A DNA stretch of 64,000 bases from NCBI RefSeq assembly GCF_014698505.1, contig NZ_JACJTD010000001.1, positions 371,508 through 435,507 on the forward strand, read 5' to 3'. This stretch comes from Nostoc foliaceum FACHB-393 (GTDB taxonomy: Bacteria > Cyanobacteriota > Cyanobacteriia > Cyanobacteriales > Nostocaceae). The position numbers and the translations under genes were made by a program. The notes below the pieces were generated by a model that ran no database searches, was not told the origin of the DNA, and was given only the letters and a program-made list of their open reading frames with translations. Below, in pieces: positions 16,033 to 25,785 of this stretch. Numbering within the stretch: the first letter of the stretch is position 1; every line of letters starts with the position of its first letter.

Positions 16033-19000
16033 ATGACAGCTACTTTATCTGGTTATCAACTCCTCGAAACCCTTCACTCCGGTAGTAAAACCGTCATTTA
16101 TCGTGGACGGCGAGAAATCGATAACGTCTCTGTCATTGTTAAAACTCTCCTGTGCGAACATCCACTCTTAGAAGACATTGCGCGACTGCGCCACGAATAT
16201 CAAATTATTGAGCCTCTGCAAATTCCTGGCATTGTTAAAGCCTACGAGTTAAAGAATTATCAGCATGGCCTGGCTTTGGTTTTAGAAGACATTCCAGGTT
16301 GCTTGCTCCAAGAAGTGATTGCAACTCAAACAACCACCTTGATTACTTTCCTGAAGGTGGGGATTAATTTAGCACATATTTTAGGAGAACTGCACGCCCA
16401 ACAGATTATTCACAAAGATATTAAGCCGCACAATATTATAATTGACCCCGATTCTGGCGAAGCCAAACTGATTGACTTCAGTATTTCCTCGCGCCTTGAT
16501 AAAGAAAATTCCACCTTAAACAATCCCAATTTGCTCGAAGGTACGCTTGCGTATATGTCGCCTGAGCAGACGGGTAGAATGAATCGGGTGGTTGACTATC
16601 GCACCGACTTTTATTCGTTGGGTGTCACTTTATATGAAATGCTGACGGGTATTTTGCCCTTTCAAGCTGCTGACCCGATGGAGTTGATCCACTGTCACAT
16701 TGCCAAAACACCAGCCGCACCTTGTAGCGAAACCGTGTGTCGTGTTCTGGAAGATGTGCCAGAGGCGATTAGTGCAGTTATTTTGAAATTATTAGCGAAA
16801 ACAGCAGAGGAGCGGTATCAAAGCGCCTGGGGACTGAAAGCGGATTTAGAGGAATGCTTGTTTCAACTTCATACGAATGGAAAAATTGAAAACTTTGTAC
16901 CGGGAAGACAGGACAAATCCGGGCATTTTTCGATTCCGCAAACACTATACGGACGCGAAGCAGAAGTAGCAACATTGATGGCTGCGTTTGGGCGTGTGGC
17001 AGGTGGTAGCAGCGAACTCATGCTCGTCTCTGGTTATTCGGGGATTGGAAAGACAAGTGTCGTCAATGAAGTTCATAAACCGATTGTGGGAGCAAGGGGT
17101 TATTTCATTGCAGGCAAGTTTGACCAGTTCAAGCGCAATATTCCATACACATCTTTGATTCAGGCGTTCCAATCTTTAATTGGGCAATTACTCACCGAAA
17201 GCGAAGCCCAAATCCAAGTGTGGAAAGAGAAACTCCTAACTGCATTGGGTGAGAATGGGCAAGTCATTATCGATGTGATTCCCGAAGTCGAACTAATCAT
17301 TGGAACTGTGCCACCCTTAACACAATTGGGTGCGGCTGAATCTCAAAATCGTTTCAATCGTGTTTTTGGGCAATTCATTGGCGTATTCACAACCCAAGAC
17401 CATCCTTTGGTTGTGTTTCTTGATGATTTACAGTGGGCAGATTCGGCATCGCTGAACTTAATTGAGCTATTGATGACAGATAGCAATCGCAAATATTTAT
17501 TGTTAGTCGGCGCGTATCGGGATAACGAAGTATCGCCCACCCATCCGCTTATGATGAGTTTGGACAAGATTCAATCTTTTGGTGCGGTGGTAGATAACAT
17601 CGTCTTGGCAACATTGCAGTTAACCGATGTGGAAGCATTAATTAGCGATACGTTGAATGACACAGAAGCCAGCAAGCCATTAGCAGAATTACTGTTTCAC
17701 AAAACTGGAGGAAACCCTTTCTTCTTAACGCAACTGCTCAAAACCTTGTACCAGGAAGACTTGTTATCTTATGAGTTCCATTCAGGAGTATGGCAGTGGA
17801 ATATCCAACATATCCAAGCGATTGGTCTTACTGACCTGAATGTGGTTGAACTGACGGCGAGAAATATTCGTAAACTGTCTTTAGAGACGCAGCAAGTACT
17901 CAAACTCGCTGCTTGTATTGGCAACACGTTTAATCTGGATGTATTAGCGATCGTTAAAGAGGCATCTTCTCTAACGACTGCGGCGCAATTGTGGTCTGCG
18001 CTTCAAGCTGGGTTAATTCTGCCGTTAAATCAGGACTACAAAATTCCCTTAGCGTTTAGTCAGGAGGATTCAGGTAGCGTTACCTTAACGGATTTCAAAG
18101 TTGACTACAAGTTTTTACATGACCGAGTACAGCAAGCAGCGTATTCTCTAATTCCCGATGAGCAGAAGAAAGCAACGCATCTGAAAATTGGTCAATTACT
18201 GCTGCAAAATACTACCCCAGAAGAACGCAAAGAAAATATATTTGCTTTAGTTAATCAACTCAATTACGGTACTGATTTACTGATATCTGAAATAGAAAAA
18301 TATGAACTTGCAGAACTCAATCTAATCGCAGGTAAAAGAGCAAAAGCAGCCACAGCGCACGATTCCGCCATCAAATATTTGCAAGTCGGTTTAGGATTGT
18401 TAGCAGAAGCAAGCTGGAACAGTAACTACGACCTAACATTAGCACTGCATGAGGAAGCGACAGAAGCAGCTTTTTTAAGCGGTGATTTTGAAGGAATGCA
18501 GAGATTTGTTGAGATAGTACAAAACCACGCTAAAACGCTGCTGGACAAAATTAAAGTGTATGAAGTCCAGATACAAGCTTATGTAGGGCAAAACAGGCTG
18601 CTAGAAGCGGTTAGTACGGGACTACAAGTTTTAAAGCTATTAGGAGTAGAGTTTCCCCAAAAGCCGAACCCGTCAGATATTGGACAAGCACTCTTGGAAA
18701 CTGCGGCAATTTTAAATGGAACGCAAATTGAGGATTTAGTTGATCTACCTCAAATGAGCGATCGCTATAAATTAGCAGCTATGAAACTTTTGTCAAGTAT
18801 TTTTGCTGCTGCATACATTGCTACGCCAGAATTGTTGCCTTTGACGGTATGCAAACAAGTAAATCTATCCGTCCAATATGGTAATGCTTCCATATCTCCC
18901 TTTGCTTATGCCAATTATGGTCTTCTTCTTTGCGGAGTAGTGGGAGATATTGATTCAGGTTATCAGTTCGGTCAATTGGCTTTAACTCTGGTGTCAAAGT

Positions 19001-21531
19001 TAAATGCTCAAGAAATCAAAGCTAAGACACTCCTGATAGTAAATACATTTATCCGACCTTGGAAAGATCATCTGAGAGAAACCTTAGAACCTTTTGTGTC
19101 AGTTTACTCTAGTGGGCTGGAGACAGGAGATTTACAATATGCTGCCTATGGTTTACTAATGTATTCCTATTTAGCTTACTTTAGCGGCAAAGAACTGACT
19201 TTTCTAGAAAGAGAGATAGCAATAAACAGAAATGCTATTTATAAAATTAAGCAAGAAACAGCACTTCATTACATAGAAACCTATTGGCAGGCTATTTTAA
19301 ATCTGCTCGGAAAAAGTGAAAATATTTGCTGCCTCAAGGGTAAAGCTTGCGATGAGCAGATAAAGTTACCATTGCACAAGCAAGCGAATGACATATTGGG
19401 AATTGCCTACGTATATTGGAACAAACTTTTACTTAGTTATTGGTTTGAAAATTACTCAGAAGCCATTGAAAATAGTGCCATAGCACAGAAGTATTTGGAC
19501 ATAGTGATAGGATTGCCCATTGTTCCTCTATTCCATTTTTACGATTCTTTAGCACGGCTAGCAGTATATCCCAATAGCCCAGAGTCAGAGCAACAGGAAA
19601 TTCGCGATCGCGTCCAAGCTAATCAAGAAAAAATGCAAAAATGGGCACATCATGCCCCAATGAATCATTTACACAAATTTTATTTGGTAGAAGCAGAACG
19701 GCATCGGGTTTTAGGCGAAAAAATCGAAGCGATCGAGATGTATGATCAGGCGATCGCACTTGCTAAACAAAACGAGTACATCAACGAAGAAGCGCTAGCT
19801 TACGAACTCGCTGCCAAATTCTATTGGTCATGGGGTAAAGAAGCGATCGCCCAAACATACATGACAGATGCTTACTACGCCTATAGCCATTGGGGTGCGA
19901 TCGCTAAACTCAAAGATTTAGAAGCCCGCTATCCGCAATTGATTGTGCGATCAAACACACAAAAACTAGAAACGAATTATAAAGAATTTACACTAGACAA
20001 CTCCACAACTAGCGGCAGCGCTCAAATTCTCGACTTGATGACAGTGATGAAAGCTTCACAGGTCTTGTCAGAAGAAATAGTGCTGAGTCGCCTGCTCGAA
20101 AAATTGATGAAAAATGTCATCCAAAATGCTGGCGCTATCCAAGGTTACTTTATTGCCAAGCACGAGAATCAATGGATACTAGAAGCGGCGGGAACAATTG
20201 CAGGTAAGGAAGTTAGCGTTGTTGTTAATGGGCAGGATGAAACTAATTTACCCTTACTTCCGGTTGCCTTATTCAACTATGTGGAAAGAACCAGAAACAA
20301 CCTAGTTTTAGACGATGCTGTTAAAGACTCCCGTTTTGCAGCTGATGCTTATATCGCCACTTACCAATCTAAGTCAATTTTGTGTCTACCGTTGATTCAC
20401 TCTGGCAAGTTTACTGGTCTTCTTTACCTGGAAAATAATCTTATTCCTGGCGCTTTTACCCCAGAACGGGTAAATGTCCTGAGTCTGTTGATAGCACAAA
20501 TTTCGATCGCGATCGAAAACGCCCGTCTCTACACCAACCTACAAGCTTACTCGCAACAACTGGAAGCCAAATCACAAGAACTCGAAGTTAAAAATGAAGC
20601 TTTGCAAGCATCCGAAATGCGAGAGCGAGAAAAAGCCGAACAACTTGAAAAATCGCTGCACAAACTGCAACAAACCCAGGCTCATCTTGTGCAAACCGAG
20701 AAAATGTCGAGCTTAGGACAACTGGTAGCTGGCGTTGCTCACGAAATCAACAATCCGGTAAATTTTATCTTTGGCAACCTCACCCATGCCAACGGCTACA
20801 CCCAAGAGGTGCTGAGACTGCTGGAACTTTACCAGAAACATTACCCATCTCCCCATCCAGAGATTCAGGAAGAAGCGGAGGCTATCGATCTAGAATTCCT
20901 GCTAGAAGACTTGCCTAAGCTACTTTCTTCTATGCGGGTTGGAGCAGACCGAATTCGGCAAATTGTTGCTTCCCTGCGAACTTTCTCACGCATGGATGAA
21001 GCCGAGATTAAAGCCGTTAATATTCATGAGGGGATTGACAGTACCATAATGATTCTGCAACATCGCCTCAAGGCAAAGTCAGATTGTCCCGCTATTCAAC
21101 TTGTTAAACACTACGGCAATCTGCCCCAAGTGGAATGCTATGCAGGGCAACTCAATCAAGTGTTCATGAATGTGTTGAGTAATGCGATCGATGCTTTGGA
21201 AGAGTCATTAGCGGAAAATCAAGAACAAATAACAACTCCAACTATTACTATTTACACTGAACAAATTGATGCTCATCAAGTCGAAATTCGGATTGCAGAC
21301 AATGGTCTGAGTATACCAGAGCCTATTCGCCGCCGCCTGTTTGATCCTTTCTTCACCACAAAACCTGTGGGTAAAGGCACAGGTATGGGCTTGTCGATTA
21401 GCTACCAAATTGTCACCGAAAAACATGGTGGTTCACTCTCTTGCACCTCAGAACCCGGCAAGGGAGTGGAGTTTCAAATCCGCATTCCAGTTTCCCAGGA
21501 AGTTAGCAAGAACCTTGTGGTTAGTGTCTAG
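16033..21531 (+). CDS. Giant Ser/Thr kinase - AAA ATPase - GAF - histidine kinase
   Basis: 1832 residues from ATG 16033 (MTATLSGYQLLETL), with AAGAAA upstream; 15994 is an alternative. Order: protein kinase (~1-270; IIHKDIKPHNIII catalytic loop, DFS in place of DFG); AAA-type ATPase (Walker A GYSGIGKTS ~335, Walker B VVFLDDLQWAD ~460); long helical region; GAF (~1340-1500); coiled coil; HisKA with H-box GVAHEINNPVNF (~1570); HATPase with DNGLSIPEPIR and FFTTKPVGKGTGMGLS. Anabaena has several such HstK-type proteins. The G1 box reads DNGLS rather than DNGxG, which may weaken ATP binding. The signal is unknown and no response regulator is adjacent. Confidence 0.9.
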   Translation: MTATLSGYQLLETLHSGSKTVIYRGRREIDNVSVIVKTLLCEHPLLEDIARLRHEYQIIEPLQIPGIVKAYELKNYQHGLALVLEDIPGCLLQEVIATQTTTLITFLKVGINLAHILGELHAQQIIHKDIKPHNIIIDPDSGEAKLIDFSISSRLDKENSTLNNPNLLEGTLAYMSPEQTGRMNRVVDYRTDFYSLGVTLYEMLTGILPFQAADPMELIHCHIAKTPAAPCSETVCRVLEDVPEAISAVILKLLAKTAEERYQSAWGLKADLEECLFQLHTNGKIENFVPGRQDKSGHFSIPQTLYGREAEVATLMAAFGRVAGGSSELMLVSGYSGIGKTSVVNEVHKPIVGARGYFIAGKFDQFKRNIPYTSLIQAFQSLIGQLLTESEAQIQVWKEKLLTALGENGQVIIDVIPEVELIIGTVPPLTQLGAAESQNRFNRVFGQFIGVFTTQDHPLVVFLDDLQWADSASLNLIELLMTDSNRKYLLLVGAYRDNEVSPTHPLMMSLDKIQSFGAVVDNIVLATLQLTDVEALISDTLNDTEASKPLAELLFHKTGGNPFFLTQLLKTLYQEDLLSYEFHSGVWQWNIQHIQAIGLTDLNVVELTARNIRKLSLETQQVLKLAACIGNTFNLDVLAIVKEASSLTTAAQLWSALQAGLILPLNQDYKIPLAFSQEDSGSVTLTDFKVDYKFLHDRVQQAAYSLIPDEQKKATHLKIGQLLLQNTTPEERKENIFALVNQLNYGTDLLISEIEKYELAELNLIAGKRAKAATAHDSAIKYLQVGLGLLAEASWNSNYDLTLALHEEATEAAFLSGDFEGMQRFVEIVQNHAKTLLDKIKVYEVQIQAYVGQNRLLEAVSTGLQVLKLLGVEFPQKPNPSDIGQALLETAAILNGTQIEDLVDLPQMSDRYKLAAMKLLSSIFAAAYIATPELLPLTVCKQVNLSVQYGNASISPFAYANYGLLLCGVVGDIDSGYQFGQLALTLVSKLNAQEIKAKTLLIVNTFIRPWKDHLRETLEPFVSVYSSGLETGDLQYAAYGLLMYSYLAYFSGKELTFLEREIAINRNAIYKIKQETALHYIETYWQAILNLLGKSENICCLKGKACDEQIKLPLHKQANDILGIAYVYWNKLLLSYWFENYSEAIENSAIAQKYLDIVIGLPIVPLFHFYDSLARLAVYPNSPESEQQEIRDRVQANQEKMQKWAHHAPMNHLHKFYLVEAERHRVLGEKIEAIEMYDQAIALAKQNEYINEEALAYELAAKFYWSWGKEAIAQTYMTDAYYAYSHWGAIAKLKDLEARYPQLIVRSNTQKLETNYKEFTLDNSTTSGSAQILDLMTVMKASQVLSEEIVLSRLLEKLMKNVIQNAGAIQGYFIAKHENQWILEAAGTIAGKEVSVVVNGQDETNLPLLPVALFNYVERTRNNLVLDDAVKDSRFAADAYIATYQSKSILCLPLIHSGKFTGLLYLENNLIPGAFTPERVNVLSLLIAQISIAIENARLYTNLQAYSQQLEAKSQELEVKNEALQASEMREREKAEQLEKSLHKLQQTQAHLVQTEKMSSLGQLVAGVAHEINNPVNFIFGNLTHANGYTQEVLRLLELYQKHYPSPHPEIQEEAEAIDLEFLLEDLPKLLSSMRVGADRIRQIVASLRTFSRMDEAEIKAVNIHEGIDSTIMILQHRLKAKSDCPAIQLVKHYGNLPQVECYAGQLNQVFMNVLSNAIDALEESLAENQEQITTPTITIYTEQIDAHQVEIRIADNGLSIPEPIRRRLFDPFFTTKPVGKGTGMGLSISYQIVTEKHGGSLSCTSEPGKGVEFQIRIPVSQEVSKNLVVSV

Positions 21532-21572
21532 AGACTGAAATACAGCATATTTCAGCTAAATGAAGTACATGG

Positions 21573-21600
21573 GTAGGGGCACAACATGTTGTGCCCCTAC
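21573..21600. repeat. Perfect 28-base palindrome
   Basis: GTAGGGGCACAACA / TGTTGTGCCCCTAC, 14-base perfect arms, member of the GTAGGGGCA family. It is followed to about 21680 by another dispersed repeat (GTAGCCTCTGTCTGCGACAC, CGCTGCGCGCTTGCGTAGC). Lies between the giant kinase and cysK, which converge. Confidence 0.8.
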
Positions 21601-21783
21601 AATTATCTGTACTCACCTTGGCGTAGCCTCTGTCTGCGACACGCTGCGCGCTTGCGTAGCATCCCGCAGGGAACGTAAAGAAGTTGCAATTTGCTGTATC
21701 ACTCTCAATACGGTTCGGTTAAAGGGGAAAAGGGAATTTACCTTTTACCCCTTCCCCCACTATTGTCTTCTTTCCTACTCTCT

Positions 21784-22743
21784 TTAACGCACGCCAGCAG
21801 TTTCTAAGGACAAATCCTGAAACATGGGGGTGCTGAGGTAACGTTCGCCGAAGGAAGGCTGAATCATTACAATTAAACGTCCGGCATTTTCTGGGCGTTT
21901 ACCTACTTGAATTGCAGCACACAAAGCTGCGCCAGATGATATCCCAGACAATAAGCCTTCTTCTTTTGCCAAACGTCGTCCAAATGCGATCGCTTGTTCA
22001 TCGCTGACTCTAATTACTTCATCAACCAATTCTAGGCGGAGAACATCGGGGATAAATCCGGCACCAATACCTTGAATTCTGTGCGGCCCGGCTTCACCAC
22101 CTGAGAGAACAGGGCTGTTGCTGGGTTCAACTGCGATCGCCTGAAAAGTCCGCTTGCGCTGTTTGAGTACTTCTGCAATCCCAGTAATCGTCCCACCAGT
22201 CCCTACCCCAGCAATGACGATATCCACTTCGCCGTCTGTATCTGCCCAAATTTCTTCGGCGGTGGTTTCTTGGTGAACTTTGGGATTGGCAGGGTTGCGG
22301 AACTGTTGCAGCATAAAAGCATCGGGAGTATTAGCCACAATTTCTTCGGCTTTGCGAATCGCTCCCCGCATTCCCTCAGCGCCTGGTGTCAACTCCAAAG
22401 ATGCACCATAAGCCCTGAGCATAGCCCGTCGTTCTTGGCTCATTGTCTCTGGCATTGTCAAAATCAAACGGTAGCCACGCGCCGCAGCTACCATCGCTAA
22501 AGCAATTCCTGTGTTACCAGAGGTAGGCTCAACTAAAATGGTCTTTCCAGGGGAAATTGAGCCAGCTGCTTCTGCTGAGAGTACCATACTTAAACCAATG
22601 CGGTCTTTCACCGAAGCCGCTGGGTTCATACCTTCTAATTTGACAACTATCCTTGCTACTACTCCCTCAGCTTGAGGAATCTTGTTCAGTTGAACTAAAG
22701 GAGTTCGTCCAATCAGTTCTGTTACGTCTTGAGCAATCCGCAT
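21784..22743 (-). CDS. cysK: Cysteine synthase A (O-acetylserine sulfhydrylase)
   Basis: 319 residues from ATG 22741-22743, with AGGAGTTAA upstream. PLP-dependent fold type II. The PLP lysine is in NPAASVKDR (~residue 45), the substrate loop is [11 protein letters not shown], the phosphate loop is [10 protein letters not shown], and SGISSGAAL closes the site. It makes cysteine from O-acetylserine and sulfide, feeding Fe-S cluster supply among other uses. Length is normal. Other beta-family synthases (cystathionine beta-synthase-like) are less likely given the close CysK-type motifs. Confidence 0.93.
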   Translation of the reverse strand: MRIAQDVTELIGRTPLVQLNKIPQAEGVVARIVVKLEGMNPAASVKDRIGLSMVLSAEAAGSISPGKTILVEPTSGNTGIALAMVAAARGYRLILTMPETMSQERRAMLRAYGASLELTPGAEGMRGAIRKAEEIVANTPDAFMLQQFRNPANPKVHQETTAEEIWADTDGEVDIVIAGVGTGGTITGIAEVLKQRKRTFQAIAVEPSNSPVLSGGEAGPHRIQGIGAGFIPDVLRLELVDEVIRVSDEQAIAFGRRLAKEEGLLSGISSGAALCAAIQVGKRPENAGRLIVMIQPSFGERYLSTPMFQDLSLETAGVR

Positions 22744-23905
22744 TATTTAACTCCTAAAATCCTAAATCTTAGTACAGAGTATTTACTTATAACAATAAGC
22801 TTTTGTGTATTTAATTTGCAGTTTAGTTACAATGAGCGCATATACTATGTATTCTAACTAAACCACAAAATATGAAAGTTTAGGAAGAACTTTTATCAGA
22901 TGTTCCCATTGATTCTCACTTCAGCAGACGGCTAGCTTGCCATGCTTGTATTTTACCATTTACAGTTATTGACTATTGCTTTTTGGGCTGAGATTCAATT
23001 TTTATAATTCTGTATCTATGAATAATTTTTCCCATTATTTTGAATATCTACTAATCCGGTTCGGTTAACGTGTTTATTCTTCGAATATCCCCCCAACTCC
23101 CCTTAAAAAGGCTTGCTCTTGCTTCTTATTATCCTCTTTTTTAGGAGTTCACCACAAGCGGAGGCATCATATTGCAATATCTTCTATTTGTTATGGAAAT
23201 ATAATTTACTTTCAAAACATTTAATTGCTTTTCTTGAATTATTAGTCTATCTTTATCACCAGACATTGATATTTTCTTTTGAGTGCAGATGTTATCAGCC
23301 CGGAATTGCATCAATAACAGTCCTGAACCATTGCCTACATTGCTTTTAGGTTGAGTGCAAAAACACCAGAACCCCACCTCGAAAACACTAGTACCCTGTC
23401 TCAAAAACACTAGTACCCATACCCCAATGAATTTTTTAAAGTCTTATCAGGTGAGGATTACAGCCTTTGAGTACTATTCTAATGAATTTAATAATTTTAA
23501 CGTGGCTGGAGTAAACTGTTTTGTGGAGAGCGGCTGATATAAATCGTATAGGATTTACGCAGAGATTCCCCTCTACCCCCCAACATTCCTGAGCGAAAGC
23601 TTAGTGAACTAGGGGGGACTTCTTAATCTCTCTTTTGAGAGTTGGATGAAATCAGATTCTTTGAATCTGAGTGCGTTATTTCTGACTGAATAATCCTCCT
23701 TTTTGTGAACATGTTGGTAACTTTTCAGTAGTCAGTAGTCAGTGGTAATTAAAAAACAACTGGCAACTAACGATTCAGAAAATTACCGTTTACACATATT
23801 TTAATATCAAAACTGTTTGAGAGGTAGAGATATATAGCTACTTTAGATAAACAGCAAAAGATATTTTCTTACTGGGTGCATACTACCTAGCAAGGGAGAG
23901 CCAAG
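22744..23905. other. 1.16 kb intergenic region, no credible gene
   Basis: AT-rich upstream of cysK. Several short open frames occur but none has a ribosome site plus protein-like composition. A C-rich fragment like the CCCCTTAAAAAGG repeats lies at about 23090-23112, a direct repeat AAAACACTAGTACCC at about 23384-23417, and a GATTTACGCAGAGATTCCCC fragment near 23549. It looks like repeat debris with promoters at both ends. Confidence 0.55.
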
Positions 23906-24328
23906 ATGAAAGCCAAACTTTTAAATGTTCTTACAGTTTGCGTAGTTACCTTAGCAGTGCTTTCTCCAGGAGTAGTAGTATTTGGCATAGTTTGGGAGCG
24001 ACATTTAGAGTTAGTAAAATCCCAGAATTTAGCCTGCGAAGTTAACAAGACTAGTACAGATGCTCCTGCCTTGGCTCCCCGAATAGAGGGTACATATTCC
24101 CCTCAGGCTAGCATCCAATCCTCTGACCGTAATTTGATTCATCAAATGCTGACTGTTGCTGAACAATATAAATTTGCCACTATCCTGCAATGGTTCTTCT
24201 TGTTAATCCCTATTTGTGTTGGTTTAGGGATTCTCTTTTACGACAGATATCTTGTGCATCGTGCGGCTGTTTTAAAAGAACAAGTTGAAATGTTGGAAAG
24301 ACTGTGGCAACAAAGTATCGAACAGTGA
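23906..24328 (+). CDS. Hypothetical membrane protein
   Basis: 140 residues from ATG 23906, after GGGAGAGCC. Two membrane helices: VLTVCVVTLAVLSPGVVVFGIV (~8-29, stated as positions) and a second at ~95-112 (FFLLIPICVGLGILFY). A polar, probably extracytoplasmic loop lies between, and the C-terminal ~25 residues are helical and charged (AAVLKEQVEMLERLW). No family recognised. Followed by two small genes on the same strand, 39 and 2 bases apart. Confidence 0.6.
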   Translation: MKAKLLNVLTVCVVTLAVLSPGVVVFGIVWERHLELVKSQNLACEVNKTSTDAPALAPRIEGTYSPQASIQSSDRNLIHQMLTVAEQYKFATILQWFFLLIPICVGLGILFYDRYLVHRAAVLKEQVEMLERLWQQSIEQ

Positions 24329-24367
24329 CCAATTCCCAATTAACTCACTAAAATCAACAAAAATATC

Positions 24368-24649
24368 ATGTCAGAACAACGCCAGCAACTGTATTTTAAT
24401 CTGATTGATGAATTGCTCAAATGTCCTAATGGTCAAGAACCAGAAATTTTAGAATCTAAGCCAGAATTAATTGACTCTGGTTTCGTAGAAACAATGTTAC
24501 AAGTGGCAACTATGTTTGCCCATGAAGGCAATCAAGATGGTGCCAAATTTTTATTTTTTGTGGCGCGTGAGCTAGCTAAAGAACTAGGGTTATACCCGGA
24601 AGTTCCCAATACTGAAGTTGCAAATTCTGAAGTCGCCAATAAGGAGTAA
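24368..24649 (+). CDS. Hypothetical protein resembling the N-terminal module of cyanobacterial TPR/CHAT proteins
   Basis: 93 residues from ATG 24368. The phrase LIDELLKCPNGQEPEILES and the helix that follows (GFVETMLQVATMFAHEG) resemble a short helical module that in cyanobacteria often precedes TPR or CHAT domains. Here it stands alone. The C-terminus has a small repeat (NTEVANSEVANKE). It could be a free-standing adaptor or a truncated gene. It is separated from the next gene by two bases. Confidence 0.6.
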   Translation: MSEQRQQLYFNLIDELLKCPNGQEPEILESKPELIDSGFVETMLQVATMFAHEGNQDGAKFLFFVARELAKELGLYPEVPNTEVANSEVANKE

Positions 24650-24651
24650 AA

Positions 24652-24963
24652 ATGTTGTTGACTTCAACGGATGCAGGACAAATAGCTTTAGAGCTGCTAA
24701 TGGCAGATTGGAATATTTCAGAAGAGAATCGGGAGTGGTTTACAATCTTTAACTCTCGTCTGATTGGCGAGAGTTGGTACACTGTGGAACTAGGTGTAGA
24801 AGGATTTCCAGATAGGTGGTTTATTCAAGTATATGACAATGGAGTGTGTGATCCAAACTATACATTTATCTCACCAATCCGTGGTTCGGAAGGATTTACG
24901 GACTTTGTAAATGTGCCAGATATTGTAGCAGAGGTCTTAGTTTGTGAACGCAATGCTCGATAA
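24652..24963 (+). CDS. Hypothetical protein
   Basis: 103 residues from ATG 24652 with AAGGAG (24642-24647) inside the end of the previous gene, so translation is probably coupled. Mixed alpha/beta, acidic, rich in Trp and Phe (WYTVELGVEGFPDRWFIQVY), no membrane segment. No family recognised. Last gene of the three-gene unit that ends before the terminator at 25171. Confidence 0.6.
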   Translation: MLLTSTDAGQIALELLMADWNISEENREWFTIFNSRLIGESWYTVELGVEGFPDRWFIQVYDNGVCDPNYTFISPIRGSEGFTDFVNVPDIVAEVLVCERNAR

Positions 24964-24998
24964 TAATTAAAAATTCAAAATTTAGAATTCAACAATAG

Positions 24999-25139
24999 TT
25001 CGTAATTCGTAATGACGTTTGCGGACTCACTACCGCTGCGCTTATAGATTGGGATTTAGACCTACCCATAATGAATAGTAAAACCTGTAGAGGTAGCTTT
25101 CTTTAAGCCTTGATTTAATTACGAATTACGAATTACGAA
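24999..25139. repeat. Repeat with inverted TTCGTAATTCGTAAT ends
   Basis: TTCGTAATTCGTAAT (24999-25013) and ATTACGAATTACGAA (from 25118) are inverted. The left part carries GACGTTTGCGGACTCACTACCGC, a relative of the repeats at 6206 and 58706. It could form a long hairpin downstream of the three-gene unit. Confidence 0.7.
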
Positions 25140-25170
25140 TTTTTAATATAAAGATGCTTTACGCAAATCG

Positions 25171-25203
25171 GAGGCGATACTAAATAAGGTACGCCTCTTT
25201 TTT
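25171..25203 (+). terminator. Intrinsic terminator
   Basis: GAGGCG (25171-25176) and CGCCTC (25192-25197) pair, extended by TAC/GTA with one bulged A, followed directly by TTTTTT. A good factor-independent terminator for rightward transcription from 23906-24963. Confidence 0.75.
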
Positions 25204-25287
25204 CTGTAATATTTAATATTTTATTAAAGCCTATTAGGCTATTTTGTCATATTTAAATGACAAAATTATGTTATATTAAATAGCGTG

Positions 25288-25650
25288 ATGGACGCTACAG
25301 AAATATCAGTTCCAATGATTGCTGAAGATATCTTAGCCAAAGAATTCACAAGAGTCCTCAACCACTACTACCCAAAAGTTGGGGAATTACTAGACGGGTG
25401 TTATGTGAAAGTCATCACCTGTTTTTGGGGACGACCTGCTAGACGCTTGCAATATATAGGAATTTATTGCTCTGCTGAAATGATTTCCTGTGTGCAAGCC
25501 CACAAAGAAATTCTCAGAGAAGTAGCAGACAATATGGGTCTAGTGCAAGTAGTCTGCATGAATGCCAAGCGATTGTTGCGCGATCCAATGTCGAAGATCA
25601 AACACAACAACCCACGCCTATGGTTGGAGTTGCAGTGGGTTGCAAATTAG
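25288..25650 (+). CDS. Hypothetical protein
   Basis: 120 residues from ATG 25288; a GTG three bases earlier is possible. Mixed fold, with a Cys-rich middle (YCSAEMISCVQAH; VVCMNAKRLL) and a basic stretch GRPARRLQYIG. No membrane segment, no motif I recognise. Stands alone between a terminator and a small repeat, so it probably has its own promoter; the ATTAAATAGCG stretch just upstream is AT-rich. Function unknown. Confidence 0.55.
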   Translation: MDATEISVPMIAEDILAKEFTRVLNHYYPKVGELLDGCYVKVITCFWGRPARRLQYIGIYCSAEMISCVQAHKEILREVADNMGLVQVVCMNAKRLLRDPMSKIKHNNPRLWLELQWVAN

Positions 25651-25692
25651 TCATTTATCGCATTAATGGAGAGGAGTAAATGTGTTTGTAGA

Positions 25693-25732
25693 GAGGACAT
25701 TAGTCCTCAAATATATAAGCACTAAAGTGCTT
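25693..25732. repeat. Pair of short hairpins, dispersed repeat
   Basis: GAGGAC-ATTA-GTCCTC (25693-25708) and AAGCACT-AA-AGTGCTT (25717-25732). I know this pair as a common dispersed element in Nostoc-type genomes. Lies 54 bases before the LLM oxidoreductase gene. Confidence 0.6.
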
Positions 25733-25785
25733 ACTACGAACCTATCGACCACTAGAATAGCCAGCACAAAGTATTAACGCAAGTA

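Noticed and set aside
23113..23537. Several short frames upstream of 23906
   Set aside because: Hydrophobic or repeat-derived, with no ribosome site and mutually overlapping on both strands.
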